Shown here: piece by piece, positions 15,611 through 23,867 of the stretch
Position numbering within the stretch: the first letter of the stretch is position 1
How the letters are laid out: the number at the start of each line of letters is the position of its first letter
From: Bittarella massiliensis (ex Durand et al. 2017)
GTDB taxonomy: Bacteria > Bacillota > Clostridia > Oscillospirales > Ruminococcaceae
Assembly (NCBI RefSeq): GCF_017566145.1
Contig: NZ_JABFCL010000012.1
Coordinates: 1 to 64,000, forward strand
Length of the DNA: 64,000 nucleotides
Reading direction: 5' to 3'
Program-made: the position numbers and the translations under genes
Notes under the pieces: model-generated
What the model was told of the DNA's origin: nothing
What the model saw: the letters and a program-made list of their open reading frames with translations, nothing else
Databases searched by the model: none

Positions 15611-15769
15611 TGTCCGCAGTTGAGAAAAAGTGTCGAGCAGCATTTTGCCTGCGGCGGCACACCTGTACAGGGGCGCTCGCAGCAGAGACAGGGCCCCATT
15701 TTTCCTTCTTCAGCGGGGTTTTGCAGGGGGGAGGACGACAGCCCCGCCCTCTGTTGGGCGCGCTATCCC

Positions 15770-16684
15770 CTAGGAAAAGAGCCCTTTCCACTCCCGGTAC
15801 CAGCGGGGGACCGGCTGGGCAAAGCCGTCATAGTCGGCCAGGGCGCTGTGGCAACGGGCCTGCATATCCGCCACCTTGGCGGGGCCAAAGGCCCCGGCCC
15901 AGTCGACGGCGCCGAGGGCGTTGTAGGCGACGTAGGCCGCCAGGGCCTGCCAGAAGGCCTCCGGGGGCTCCCCCTGCCAGTAGCCGTGCACCTGCCCCAC
16001 CGAGAAGGGGACGCTGACGGGGACATCAAAGGCCTGCACCATGCGAAACTCCTCCCACCCGTCGCCGATGCGCTGGCGGTTGAAGTCGATGATCCCCACC
16101 CGCCCCTGGGGGGTGAAAATCAGGTTGCCCAGGTGAAAGTCGCCGTGCAGGTAGACGGCCGGTCGGACCGCCAGCAGGGGCAGCTGGGTTTTGGCCAGGT
16201 CGAGGGCGGCCCGGTCCCCCTCCACCCGTGCGCCGCCCTGCTCGTACCGGGCCAGCTTGCGCAGCCGCCGGCCGGTCAACTCCTCCGTGCCCTCCCCCGG
16301 TGCGAGGGGAAGGCTGTGCAGCCCCCGCAGAAACTGGCCGGCCTCCCGCCCCAGCCGGTACTGCTCCTCCGGCGCAAGGCGGGGGAGGGCGGTCTCCAGC
16401 GACTCGCCCTCGACCCATTCCAGCAGCATGTAGAGGGACTGACCGCCCTGGCACTCACCCATTTCCACCGCGCGGGAGAGGGGGAAGGGCAACTCGCCGA
16501 AGCGGCGGATGCGGCGGTACTCCACCTCTTTTTGGGGGCGCTGGTCCGCGCCGGTGATCCGCAGGAGAAGGTCTTCTCCCGCCCGGGTGTGCACCCGGTA
16601 CTTTCGCTCGGCCGACCAGCCGGCGAGGATGGGGGTCACCTCCTCCCAGCGCCCGGCGCCGGGGATGTCCTGCCATTCCTTCAC
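15770..16684 (-). CDS. Aminoglycoside phosphotransferase-like kinase (APH family)
   Basis: A 304-residue protein with the APH/choline kinase fold. The catalytic loop is YLHGDFHLGNLIF (HGDxxxxN) and the metal-binding segment GIIDFNRQRIGD. The N-lobe has ILAGWSAERKYRVHT and LLRITG. The family phosphorylates many small hydroxyl compounds, so this is not evidence of antibiotic resistance. GTG 16684 is chosen because GAGGGGGG lies upstream at good spacing; the frame continues to an ATG at 16762 without an RBS. It stands alone. Confidence 0.85.
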   Translation of the reverse strand: MKEWQDIPGAGRWEEVTPILAGWSAERKYRVHTRAGEDLLLRITGADQRPQKEVEYRRIRRFGELPFPLSRAVEMGECQGGQSLYMLLEWVEGESLETALPRLAPEEQYRLGREAGQFLRGLHSLPLAPGEGTEELTGRRLRKLARYEQGGARVEGDRAALDLAKTQLPLLAVRPAVYLHGDFHLGNLIFTPQGRVGIIDFNRQRIGDGWEEFRMVQAFDVPVSVPFSVGQVHGYWQGEPPEAFWQALAAYVAYNALGAVDWAGAFGPAKVADMQARCHSALADYDGFAQPVPRWYREWKGLFS

Positions 16685-16823
16685 ACCTGTTCCCCCCTCT
16701 TTTAAATCAGCCCTTTCGGCGGCGTTTTGCTGTGGGAAAAAAGGATACCACCCGGCGGACAAAAAGGCAAGGGCGCGGGCGCTTTCCCATTGAGAAATGG
16801 AAAAAGTTCACAAAATCTTTCCT

Positions 16824-16850
16824 TTTGCCCCAGCGCGCCGATGGTATACT
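16824..16850 (+). promoter_or_regulatory. Promoter for the aldo/keto reductase gene
   Basis: TATACT at 16845-16850 with TGG just upstream; the -35 (around TTTGCC) is weak. Confidence 0.5.
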
Positions 16851-16900
16851 AAAGACGGCCTTTGGCCTGTACGGAAAATACGAGAGCCGGGAGGTTTGCA

Positions 16901-17755
16901 ATGAAGAGCCTACAAGATTGCTATATTTTGAAAAACGGCGTCAAAATGCCCTGCGTGGGCTATGGCACCTACAAGACCCACGAGGAGGAGACCTACCGGG
17001 CGGTGCGCGCGGCTATCGACATCGGTTACCGCCACATCGACACCGCCTCCCTCTACGGCAACGAGGCGGCGGTGGGCCGGGCCGTCCGGGATTGCGGCCT
17101 TCCCCGGGAGGAGCTGTTTGTCACCAGCAAGCTGTGGAACGACGACCAGGGCTACGAGTCCACCCTGGCGGCTTTTGCCCGCACCCTGGAACAGCTGGGA
17201 CTGGACTATGTCGACCTCTACCTGATCCACTGGCCCATCCCAGAGGGGCGGGAGGGGGACTGGCAGACCCTCAACCAGGAGAGTTGGCGGGCCATGGAAG
17301 AGCTCTACCGGGCCGGCAAGGTCCGGGCCCTGGGGGTGAGCAACTTCCTCCCCCACCACCTGCAGTCGCTGATGGACACGGCGCAGGTGCCGGTGATGGT
17401 GGATCAGCTGGAAATTCACCCCATGCGCCACCAGCGGGAGGCGGTGAACTTCTGCCAGCGAAACGGCATTCAGGTGGAGGCCTGGGCCCCCCTGGTGCGC
17501 GGCCACGCCTTTGGCGATCCGGTGCTGTGCTCGCTCTCCGAGAAGTACCAGAAGACGGTGCCCCAAATCTGCCTGCGGTGGAGCATGCAACAGGGAATCG
17601 TCCCCCTGCCCAAATCGTCCCACGAGGGGCGAATTCGGGAGAACGCCGACATCTTTGACTTTGCCCTGGCCCCCGAGGACATGGCAAAACTCCTCTCCCT
17701 GGACGGCGCGCTGGGGGTGGGCCGCCACCCCGACCACTTTGGCGAGAAGAAGTAA
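16901..17755 (+). CDS. Aldo/keto reductase
   Basis: A 284-residue NADPH-dependent oxidoreductase with the (beta/alpha)8 fold. The catalytic tetrad is visible: Asp in HIDTASLYGNE, Tyr in the same motif, Lys in VTSKLWND and His in LIHWPIP. The C-terminal cofactor site IVPLPKSSHEGRIREN is also present. It is closest to the 2,5-diketo-gluconate reductase-like branch; the substrate is unknown. The ATG at 16901 has GGGAGG upstream. Confidence 0.93.
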   Translation: MKSLQDCYILKNGVKMPCVGYGTYKTHEEETYRAVRAAIDIGYRHIDTASLYGNEAAVGRAVRDCGLPREELFVTSKLWNDDQGYESTLAAFARTLEQLGLDYVDLYLIHWPIPEGREGDWQTLNQESWRAMEELYRAGKVRALGVSNFLPHHLQSLMDTAQVPVMVDQLEIHPMRHQREAVNFCQRNGIQVEAWAPLVRGHAFGDPVLCSLSEKYQKTVPQICLRWSMQQGIVPLPKSSHEGRIRENADIFDFALAPEDMAKLLSLDGALGVGRHPDHFGEKK

Positions 17756-17832
17756 CGCTTGCCTTTGCCCCTTTGCCCAGCTGCAAGCCCTGTCGAACGG
17801 TGGGGGGCGGCGGTGGGAAATAGCGGTTTTGG

Positions 17833-17862
17833 TTGCTTTTTGTCCCCCTTTTGTGCTATTCT
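17833..17862 (+). promoter_or_regulatory. Promoter for the 17.9 kb lipoprotein
   Basis: TTGCTT (17833-17838), an 18-bp spacer and TATTCT (17857-17862) preceded by TGTGC. Confidence 0.7.
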
Positions 17863-17931
17863 TAAAGGCAAGAAAGGCCGCGCGGGCGCCTTGCTCTCGG
17901 TGCGGCCAGTTCAAAAGAGGAGTGCAATTGT

Positions 17932-18402
17932 ATGAAATCCATCTTCCGCAAGATCGCCTGTCTCTCCCTGGCGGCGCTGGTTGCCCTGGGCGCCCTCACC
18001 GGCTGTGGAAAGAACGGCTACGTGTCCAAACTCAACGAGGTCACCGAGGCCTGCAACCCCATTGTCGACGAGTTCAATACCGCCCTGCAGAACTTTGAGT
18101 CCGAAGAGGGCGCGGGCCAGATCGGGGACATTCTGGACCGGCTGCAGACCGAGTACAAAAAAATTCTCGAGATCAAGGCCCCCAAGGGCTACGAGGACTG
18201 CACCGAGAAGTTCCAGGAGGCGGCCGACAAATTGGACGCCGGCATCGCCCTCTACAAAGAGGCCCTTGCCACCCCCATCAGCGATGAAATGACCGCCGAG
18301 GAGCGCAAGGCCTACACCGAGAAGATCTCCCAGGGCGACGATCTCTTCAAAGAGTATCAGACCGCCTACCAAGAGGGGATCAACCTGGTCAACAGCAAAT
18401 AG
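17932..18402 (+). CDS. Small helical lipoprotein, unknown
   Basis: A 156-residue lipoprotein: basic N-terminus, hydrophobic core, LTGC lipobox at about residue 24. The mature part is almost entirely acidic amphipathic helix and resembles a short helical bundle. I do not recognise a specific family. It has its own promoter and a strong terminator, so it is a stand-alone envelope protein. Confidence 0.8.
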   Translation: MKSIFRKIACLSLAALVALGALTGCGKNGYVSKLNEVTEACNPIVDEFNTALQNFESEEGAGQIGDILDRLQTEYKKILEIKAPKGYEDCTEKFQEAADKLDAGIALYKEALATPISDEMTAEERKAYTEKISQGDDLFKEYQTAYQEGINLVNSK

Positions 18403-18419
18403 GGGCGGCTGCCCCAGTA

Positions 18420-18460
18420 AAAAAACCTCCTCTCCCGCTTGCGGGAGAGGAGGTTTTTTA
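18420..18460. terminator. Bidirectional terminator
   Basis: A perfect AAAAAACCTCCTCTCCCGC/GCGGGAGAGGAGGTTTTTT hairpin between converging genes. Confidence 0.95.
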
Positions 18461-18469
18461 CTTCTGTTT

Positions 18470-19732
18470 TTACTCGGCGGCGACGGCCTCTTCCCGGGGG
18501 GCGGATTTCTTTTGGCGGGGGAAGATCAGCTGGCAGACGGCGGCCATGGCCACAGCGGTCACGGCAAAGGTGGCGTAGGCGGGCCGGTAGCTGCCCATGC
18601 TGTCAAACACCGCGCCCATGACAAGGGGGGTCAGCATGTCGCCAAAGCGGGTGAAGGCGGTGAGAAAGCCGTAGATGGCGCTGTAATCCCGCAATCCGTA
18701 AAGGCTCTGGGTCAGGATGGGGTAGGCAACCGAGCCGTAGGCGCAGCCCAGACCGGCGCCGAGGACCACCAACACCAGAAAGAGGGGGGAGGTGTGGGCG
18801 AAAAGGCAGCCGATAAGCCCTACCACCGTGGCGGCGTAAGCCGAGAGGGTGGCGATGCGGATACCCAGTTTGTCGTAGAGGGTGCCCAGCAGCAGTTTGC
18901 CCACCGCCAGCGAGCCCATGCAGGCCGCCGAGATCAGAGCCGAGGTCTGCAGGGAGTAGCCCACGTCGCTGACATGGGGGGCGATGTTGATCATCAGCCC
19001 GTACATGCAGAGTTCGCTGACGATGATGCAGAGGCAGAAGGCCCAGAAGCGGGGGGTCTTGACCACCTGGCCGAAGGTAAGGCCCTGATCCATCCGGGCG
19101 GCGGGGGCCTGTTCCCCCTTCTCTCCCAGGGGGAGAAGGCCCATGTCCTCCGGCTTGCTGCGGATGACGAAAAAGACGATGGGAATGAGGGTGACCCCCA
19201 TGATGGCCGCCAGGATTTGAAAGCTGACCCGCCAGCCCGTCCCCTCGATGAGGACCCCGGCCAGGGAGTTAAAGACCATGCCGCCCACGCCGCTGCCCAT
19301 AAAGGCCAGCCCCAGGGCAAACCCCCGCTTCTCGTGAAACCAGTTGCTTAGCAGGATGGAGAGGGGCACCATGTGCACGGTGCCCAGCGCCAGCCCCAGC
19401 ACCGCCGAGATCAGGTAGAACACCCAGATGGACGAGGCCAGGGAGTAGCAGAAAAAGCTGACCGTCAGGGCGATGGAACTGACCTTCATCACCTGTTTGA
19501 CGGCGAAGCGGGAGAAAATTCTGCCGCTGAACAGGGCGGTGACCATCATCGCCGCATTGGAGATGGTCTGCATGGCCCCCACCGACTGGCGGGAAAAGCC
19601 GAAGTGGGCGCAGATGGGTTTGATAAAGAGACTAAAGCAGTTGGTGGCGATACCCATGGAGACGGCCATCACCACAAAGGCCGCCCCCACGATCACCCAG
19701 CCGTAGAAAAACGGCTTGCGAGTCTTTTGCAC
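18470..19732 (-). CDS. Major facilitator superfamily transporter
   Basis: A 420-residue membrane protein with 12 predicted segments. The first half has FYGWVIVGAAFVVMA and a FSRQSVGAMQTI loop like OFA-type anion or monocarboxylate carriers; a cytoplasmic loop near residues 195-220 separates the halves. The substrate cannot be assigned. GTG 19732 is chosen because AGGAGGAG lies 7-8 bp upstream and it leads straight into a typical N-terminus; the ATG-initiated extension to 19786 lacks an RBS. Confidence 0.9.
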   Translation of the reverse strand: MQKTRKPFFYGWVIVGAAFVVMAVSMGIATNCFSLFIKPICAHFGFSRQSVGAMQTISNAAMMVTALFSGRIFSRFAVKQVMKVSSIALTVSFFCYSLASSIWVFYLISAVLGLALGTVHMVPLSILLSNWFHEKRGFALGLAFMGSGVGGMVFNSLAGVLIEGTGWRVSFQILAAIMGVTLIPIVFFVIRSKPEDMGLLPLGEKGEQAPAARMDQGLTFGQVVKTPRFWAFCLCIIVSELCMYGLMINIAPHVSDVGYSLQTSALISAACMGSLAVGKLLLGTLYDKLGIRIATLSAYAATVVGLIGCLFAHTSPLFLVLVVLGAGLGCAYGSVAYPILTQSLYGLRDYSAIYGFLTAFTRFGDMLTPLVMGAVFDSMGSYRPAYATFAVTAVAMAAVCQLIFPRQKKSAPREEAVAAE

Positions 19733-19756
19733 GGTGTCACTCCTCCTCGACGTCCC

Positions 19757-19824
19757 AAAAGCCGGGCGGCGCCCGGCTTTTGACAATACGCGTTTATTTT
19801 AGCGCAATTTGTCGGTGCGGGCAA
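19757..19824 (-). promoter_or_regulatory. MFS gene promoter with leader hairpin
   Basis: Minus strand: TTGCCC (19819-19824), a 17-bp spacer and TAAAAT (19796-19801). Downstream, inside the leader and before the RBS, lies a terminator-like hairpin (19757-19781; AAAAGCCGGGC against GCCCGGCTTTT). It could attenuate or stabilise the transcript. Confidence 0.6.
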
Positions 19825-19841
19825 GGGGGGATGTAAAATTC

Positions 19842-19873
19842 GAGGGCTGTCCCCATGGGGGCAGCCCTCTTTT
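19842..19873. terminator. Hairpin after the HAAS-domain gene
   Basis: GAGGGCTG pairs with CAGCCCTC with T-rich flanks on both strands, 16 bp past the minus-strand stop. Confidence 0.65.
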
Positions 19874-19888
19874 GGAGGGAAAAAGCGG

Positions 19889-20515
19889 TCAGCGCCGGTT
19901 GAGACCGGCGAATACACCCGCCCCCAGGGGGAGAAAACAGACCGGGTACTGAAGGAGGAAGGTGGCTGTCCGCGAAAAGGCATAGGGGGGAAAGCCGCCC
20001 AGGAGATAGACCCACAAAAATGCCCAGAGGAGCAGGAAGAGCGCCGCGCAGAGCAGGCCGATCCCCCTGCGCACCTCGCCCCGGCGGATGCGCAGGTCCT
20101 TCCAGACCGAGGGGAGGGCGAGGATGACCGCCCCCGCCAGCCCGTAGTAGAGGGGGGAGAGGGCCGCTGTGAAGAGCAGGTAGGGGCGGAGGTCGTAGGT
20201 GTGCAACCCCTGCTGGTGCAGGCCTGGTCCCACCAGGGCGCGCACCAGCAGCGCCGCGGCGAAGAGGGCTGTCAACACCGCGGCCCGCGCCGCCCGCTGC
20301 CGCCGCCCGGCGGCAAAGCTCTCATCCCCCAAATCGGCCATCACCTCGTCGGCAAACTGGCGGGGAGGGCCCAGGCGGGCGATGGTCTGCGCCTCCCCCT
20401 CGCCGTGCTCGGCGGCGGAGGCAAAGCTCTCCCGCAGGCCGTCGAGGACGCTGGCCTCGGCCTCTCGCGACAGCAGGAGCCGGTTTTTCACCTGTTTGAT
20501 ATATCGCTCTTTCAC
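19889..20515 (-). CDS. HAAS (DUF1700-like) membrane signalling protein
   Basis: A 208-residue protein. The first 65 residues are a HAAS-type helical domain (YIKQVKNRLLLSREAE, then IARLGPPRQFADEV); about four membrane segments follow (85-105, 127-150, 165-190, 192-205). The HAAS domain commonly partners PadR regulators, matching the neighbour. GTG 20515 overlaps the padR stop (GTGA), so translation is coupled. It probably tunes or senses with PadR, but the signal is unknown. Confidence 0.85.
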   Translation of the reverse strand: MKERYIKQVKNRLLLSREAEASVLDGLRESFASAAEHGEGEAQTIARLGPPRQFADEVMADLGDESFAAGRRQRAARAAVLTALFAAALLVRALVGPGLHQQGLHTYDLRPYLLFTAALSPLYYGLAGAVILALPSVWKDLRIRRGEVRRGIGLLCAALFLLLWAFLWVYLLGGFPPYAFSRTATFLLQYPVCFLPLGAGVFAGLNRR

Positions 20516-20874
20516 TTGACTGCGCCCCCCTTTTTTGCACTTTCGATGAAGCTGCCGACGCAGGACGCGTAGCGGCCCCAATAGGCGGTGAGTTCCTCTA
20601 GCAGCGCCCTGCCCGCCGGGGTGATGGAGTAGTACTTCTTGGTCCCCCCATTGGCCGCGGCGGGGGCGGTGCGGCTTTGAATCAGGCCGCCGCCTTCCAG
20701 CCGGTAGAGGATGGGGTAGACCGTTCCCTCCCGGGCGGGGCCGAAGATGTCGCCGCCCCGTTGCCCAAGATGGGTGATGATCTCGTAGCCGTAACTCTCC
20801 CCCTCGGCCAGCAGGCAGAGAAGCACCATCTCCAGCGCCCCTTTTTTAAACTGCTGGATGTACTTGGCGTCCAA
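20512..20874 (-). CDS. PadR family transcriptional regulator
   Basis: A 120-residue winged-helix regulator (KYIQQFKKGALEMVLLCLLAE, GYEI near residue 30, EGTVYPILYRLE wing region, YYSITPAGRALLEEL). I prefer the TTG at 20874, giving the family-standard LDAKYIQQF start, because AAGGAG is 8 bp upstream of it and only 2 bp from the alternative GTG at 20880. It usually represses its own operon; the inverted TTAG/CTAA repeat near 20898-20912 in the leader is a candidate operator. Confidence 0.9.
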   Translation of the reverse strand: MDAKYIQQFKKGALEMVLLCLLAEGESYGYEIITHLGQRGGDIFGPAREGTVYPILYRLEGGGLIQSRTAPAAANGGTKKYYSITPAGRALLEELTAYWGRYASCVGSFIESAKKGGAVK

Positions 20875-20928
20875 CTGCACCTCTCCTTTGCACTACTATT
20901 TAGTGTTGCTAAGTATATCTCTGCCCTC

Positions 20929-20958
20929 AGTATACCCTTTTCCAAGACCATTTGTCAA
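20929..20958 (-). promoter_or_regulatory. Promoter for the padR operon
   Basis: Minus strand: TTGACA (20953-20958), an 18-bp spacer and TATACT (20929-20934). Confidence 0.75.
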
Positions 20959-21170
20959 CGGAGAAAGGGGCTTCCCTTTTCAGCGCGCCGTGTGGCCGCC
21001 CGCCCCCTTTAGAGGTTCGGTGGCCGGACGGCGCGTTGCAGTGGATGGGGAGAGGGGCGATTGCCACATGGCCCCGCTGTCTCCCTGGACGGCGGCCGAT
21101 CTGTCGAGGAGAGCACTCAACTCGCCAGCGGGCAGATGTGGCTGTCAGCCGGCGCAGGGGAGAGGGGATG
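20959..21170. other. Non-coding stretch
   Basis: About 210 bp between the padR promoter and the argS terminator. No gene, RNA or repeat recognised. Confidence 0.5.
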
Positions 21171-21214
21171 CGAAAAAGAGGGGCACAGCCATATGGCTGT
21201 GCCCCTCTTTTTCG
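21171..21214. terminator. Bidirectional terminator after argS
   Basis: A perfect inverted repeat: AAAAAGAGGGGCACAGCC facing GGCTGTGCCCCTCTTTTT. Confidence 0.95.
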
Positions 21215-21249
21215 CAAATAAACACAATGATACTGGTATGGGGAATGGT

Positions 21250-22944
21250 CTACATCGACTCCGGCGCCGAGATGCCCAGCATCTCCAGCACGTTGCGCAG
21301 CACCTGGCGGACGGCCAGGCAGAGGTTCAGGCGGGCCTGCAGGAGACCCTCCGCCTCGCCCTTGACGTGGCAGGCGTTGTAGAACTTGTGGAAGAGGGTG
21401 GCCAGCTCGACGCAGTACTTGGTGATCTTGGAGGAGTCCAGCGCCTTGACGCTGGCGTTGACCACGTCGGGCAGGGTGGCCATAAAGCGGACGAGCTCCC
21501 GCTCCTGCTCGGTCTGCAGCAGGTCCAGCTCCTCCCGGGTGCAGGCGCGGGGGGAGATGCCCTCGGCCGCCAGGGACTTGAGGATGGAGCAGATGCGGGC
21601 GTGGGCGTACTGGACGTAGTAGACCGGGTTCTGCGAGGACTCGCTCACCGCCAGTTCCAGGTCGAACTCGCAGTGGGTGTTGGGCTCCCGCTGGTTGAAG
21701 AAGAAGCGGGCCGCATCCACCGGGATTTCGTCCAGCAGGTCGGCCAGGGTGATGGCCTTGCCGGTGCGCTTGCTCATCCGGGCGACTTCTCCGCCCCGCA
21801 TCAGCCGCACCAGCTGCATCAGCACCACATCCAGTTTGCCGCCATCCAGCCCCACGGCGTCCATGGCGCCCTTGAGGCGGGCCACATGGCCGTGGTGGTC
21901 GGCCCCCCAGACGTTGATGACCCAGTCAAAGCCCCGCACGGCGAACTTGTTGTAGTGGTAGGCGATGTCGGCGGCAAAGTAGGTGGGGTTGCCGTTGGCG
22001 CGCACCAGCACCTCGTCCTTCTCGTCGCCAAAGGCGGTGGCCTTGTACCAGACAGCCCCGTCCTTCTCGTAGGTGAGGCCGCGGCTGCGCAGCAGCTCGA
22101 TGATCCGCCCGACGCTGCCGTCCTCGTGGAGCTGGCTCTCGTGGAACCACACGTCGTAGTGGATGCGGTATTTGGCCAGGTCGTCCTTGAGCTTTTGAAT
22201 GTTTTTGGGCAGGGCGTAGTCGATGAGGGTCTGGCTGCGCAGCTCCTCGCTCTCCTTTTCGAGGCCGGTGCCGTGCTCGTCGATGTACTGCTGGGCCAGC
22301 ACCCGGATGTCGGCGCCCTGGTAGCCGTCCTCGGGGAAGACCACCGCGTCGTCGCCCAGCACGATCTGCAGGTAGCGGGCGGAGAGGGACTTGCCAAACT
22401 TTTCGATCTGGTTGCCGGCGTCGTTGATGTAAAACTCCCGGGTCACGTCGTACCCAGCCCAGCGCAGGACACTGGCCAGACAGTCGCCCAGGGCGCCGCC
22501 CCGGGCATTGCCCAGGTGCATGGGACCGGTGGGGTTGGCCGAGACAAACTCCACCATCACCTTTTTGCCCTGGCCCAGGTCGGTGGTGCCGTAGCGCGCC
22601 CCCTCTTCCAGCACCGCCTCCACCGCGCCGGTGAACCAGCTCTGGTCCAAAAAGAAGTTGAGGAAACCGGGGCCGGCCACCTCGATGCGGGAGAAGCCAG
22701 TCCCCTCCAACGCGGCGTGGGCGACAATGGCGTCGGCGATCTTGCGGGGGGCCATCTTGTAGGTGCGGGCCCCGGCCATGGCAAAGTTGCAGGCGAAGTC
22801 GCCGTGGCTGTGGTCGGCGGGGATTTCGATTCCGTACTCCCCGGCAGGGCAGTCGGGCAGATCCCCGGCGGCAATGGCGGCGGCGGCCGCCCGGTCGACG
22901 ATCTGGGCGATCTGGCCTTTGGCTTGTAAAATTGGGTTGATCAT
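21250..22944 (-). CDS. argS: Arginyl-tRNA synthetase
   Basis: A 564-residue class I synthetase that charges tRNA-Arg. The N-terminal add-1 domain is followed by the HIGH-like box SANPTGPMHLGNARGG (near residue 125), the MSKRTG box that replaces KMSKS, and the helical anticodon-binding domain ending in LRNVLEMLGI. Length is normal. A GAGAGGA RBS precedes the ATG. It lies 231 bp downstream of a DUF1934 gene, an order also known for ywiB-argS in Bacillus. Confidence 0.97.
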   Translation of the reverse strand: MINPILQAKGQIAQIVDRAAAAAIAAGDLPDCPAGEYGIEIPADHSHGDFACNFAMAGARTYKMAPRKIADAIVAHAALEGTGFSRIEVAGPGFLNFFLDQSWFTGAVEAVLEEGARYGTTDLGQGKKVMVEFVSANPTGPMHLGNARGGALGDCLASVLRWAGYDVTREFYINDAGNQIEKFGKSLSARYLQIVLGDDAVVFPEDGYQGADIRVLAQQYIDEHGTGLEKESEELRSQTLIDYALPKNIQKLKDDLAKYRIHYDVWFHESQLHEDGSVGRIIELLRSRGLTYEKDGAVWYKATAFGDEKDEVLVRANGNPTYFAADIAYHYNKFAVRGFDWVINVWGADHHGHVARLKGAMDAVGLDGGKLDVVLMQLVRLMRGGEVARMSKRTGKAITLADLLDEIPVDAARFFFNQREPNTHCEFDLELAVSESSQNPVYYVQYAHARICSILKSLAAEGISPRACTREELDLLQTEQERELVRFMATLPDVVNASVKALDSSKITKYCVELATLFHKFYNACHVKGEAEGLLQARLNLCLAVRQVLRNVLEMLGISAPESM

Positions 22945-23041
22945 AGGCTTGTCCTCTCTTTAATCGGGAAATTTGACCGGCGGGCGGCAGCCCTTTGCCG
23001 GGTAGACTGACATTTTTTAGGGACGGGTCTTTGCGGCTGTG

Positions 23042-23154
23042 ATCCCACAAGCGCGCAGCGCGGTGGTATTGGCCATGGGGCAGGGAGCAAGCACAGCTTG
23101 CGCATCTGCCTGGCCATATCCCAGGTATAATAGCCGCTTTGCGGCTATTATACC
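23042..23154 (-). promoter_or_regulatory. Multi-hairpin element between DUF1934 and argS
   Basis: Read on the minus strand toward argS, three hairpins follow each other. The first is a perfect 14-bp inverted repeat with a 3-nt loop (23124-23154) that contains TATAAT on both strands. The second is a long stem with TGGCC/GGCCA, GGCAG/CTGCC and GCAAGC/GCTTGC tiers (about 23066-23117). The third is CCAC/GTGG enclosing GCGC/GCGC (about 23042-23064). It could be a promoter palindrome, a processing or termination signal, or a leader RNA. No T-box signature was found. Confidence 0.55.
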
Positions 23155-23175
23155 ACACCGGCATCGCCCTGGGGC

Positions 23176-23619
23176 TTATTCCGGTGAAAAAGACGGGTCG
23201 CGCAGCCGCACCGAGATGCGCACCCGGTTGACTGCCAGCAGGGTGTGGGTGCAGTCGATGTGGTAGACCAACTCCACCGCGCCCCCCTCGGCGGTGAGCT
23301 GGTTTTGAATTGTGCGGCCCACGATCTCCAGCTCCAGGATCCCGGCGCCGGTGTCATAGTGGCAGTGGTGGCGGCGGCCCGGCTCCACAATCAGCCGGGT
23401 GCGGCTGTCGCCGAAGCGGAGGAGGGTCGCCTTTTGCTCCCCCTCGATGCGCAGGGTGGTGGTGTCGCCCTCAAAGCCAGTGACGACGGTCTCCTGGTAG
23501 GTGAGAAAGGCGAGCCCCTCCTGCCAACCGAAATACCCCTCGGTGACCAGCTCGGTGGTCTCCGACTCGTCCCCGACCGACTGGGTGGCCCGAATGGTGA
23601 TGACAGCGGGTCTCTTCAC
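23176..23619 (-). CDS. DUF1934 family protein (YwiB-like)
   Basis: A 147-residue soluble all-beta protein (YFGWQEGLAFLTYQE, then TTTLRIEG, LELEIVGR and the closing VNRVRISVR strand) that matches the lipocalin-like DUF1934 family of Firmicutes. Biochemical role unknown. GTG 23619 is preceded by AAGGAGGG at 9 bp. It is just upstream of argS, as in Bacillus. Confidence 0.85.
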   Translation of the reverse strand: MKRPAVITIRATQSVGDESETTELVTEGYFGWQEGLAFLTYQETVVTGFEGDTTTLRIEGEQKATLLRFGDSRTRLIVEPGRRHHCHYDTGAGILELEIVGRTIQNQLTAEGGAVELVYHIDCTHTLLAVNRVRISVRLRDPSFSPE

Positions 23620-23802
23620 AGTCCGGTTCCCTCCTTCCGCCCCACGGGCAAACGATCGCAGCAACTCGTTTATTCTACTCCATCACCTGCCAAAAAACAA
23701 GGGTGCTTCCCCCCTTTTCCGGGCTGTGGAGCTGCCCCAAGCGGCGCTCGGCCAACCGTCGGGGGCCTGGCCGCCGGTCTTCCAGCGGCGAAATGCGCCC
23801 AT

Positions 23803-23830
23803 CAAAAAAAGGGGCGGCTGTCCGCCCCCT
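23803..23830 (-). terminator. Terminator after murI
   Basis: A GGGGGCGG/CCGCCCC hairpin is followed on the minus strand by seven T residues. Confidence 0.85.
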
Positions 23831-23867
23831 TTCGGAAAGGGTTTTGGCGCAGAGGGCGTTTCCCCCG

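Noticed and set aside
15770..16684. Aminoglycoside resistance gene
   Set aside because: Only the general APH/choline kinase motifs are visible; the family acts on many substrates and no resistance subtype signature was seen.
21061..22929. A 622-codon plus-strand open frame over argS
   Set aside because: Antisense shadow of argS, with no recognisable domain. Its start lies in the non-coding gap past the argS terminator.
23042..23175. T-box riboswitch for argS
   Set aside because: No GGTGGNACCGCG-type T-box, specifier stem or following terminator is present. An ACCACCGCG string there is in the wrong context.
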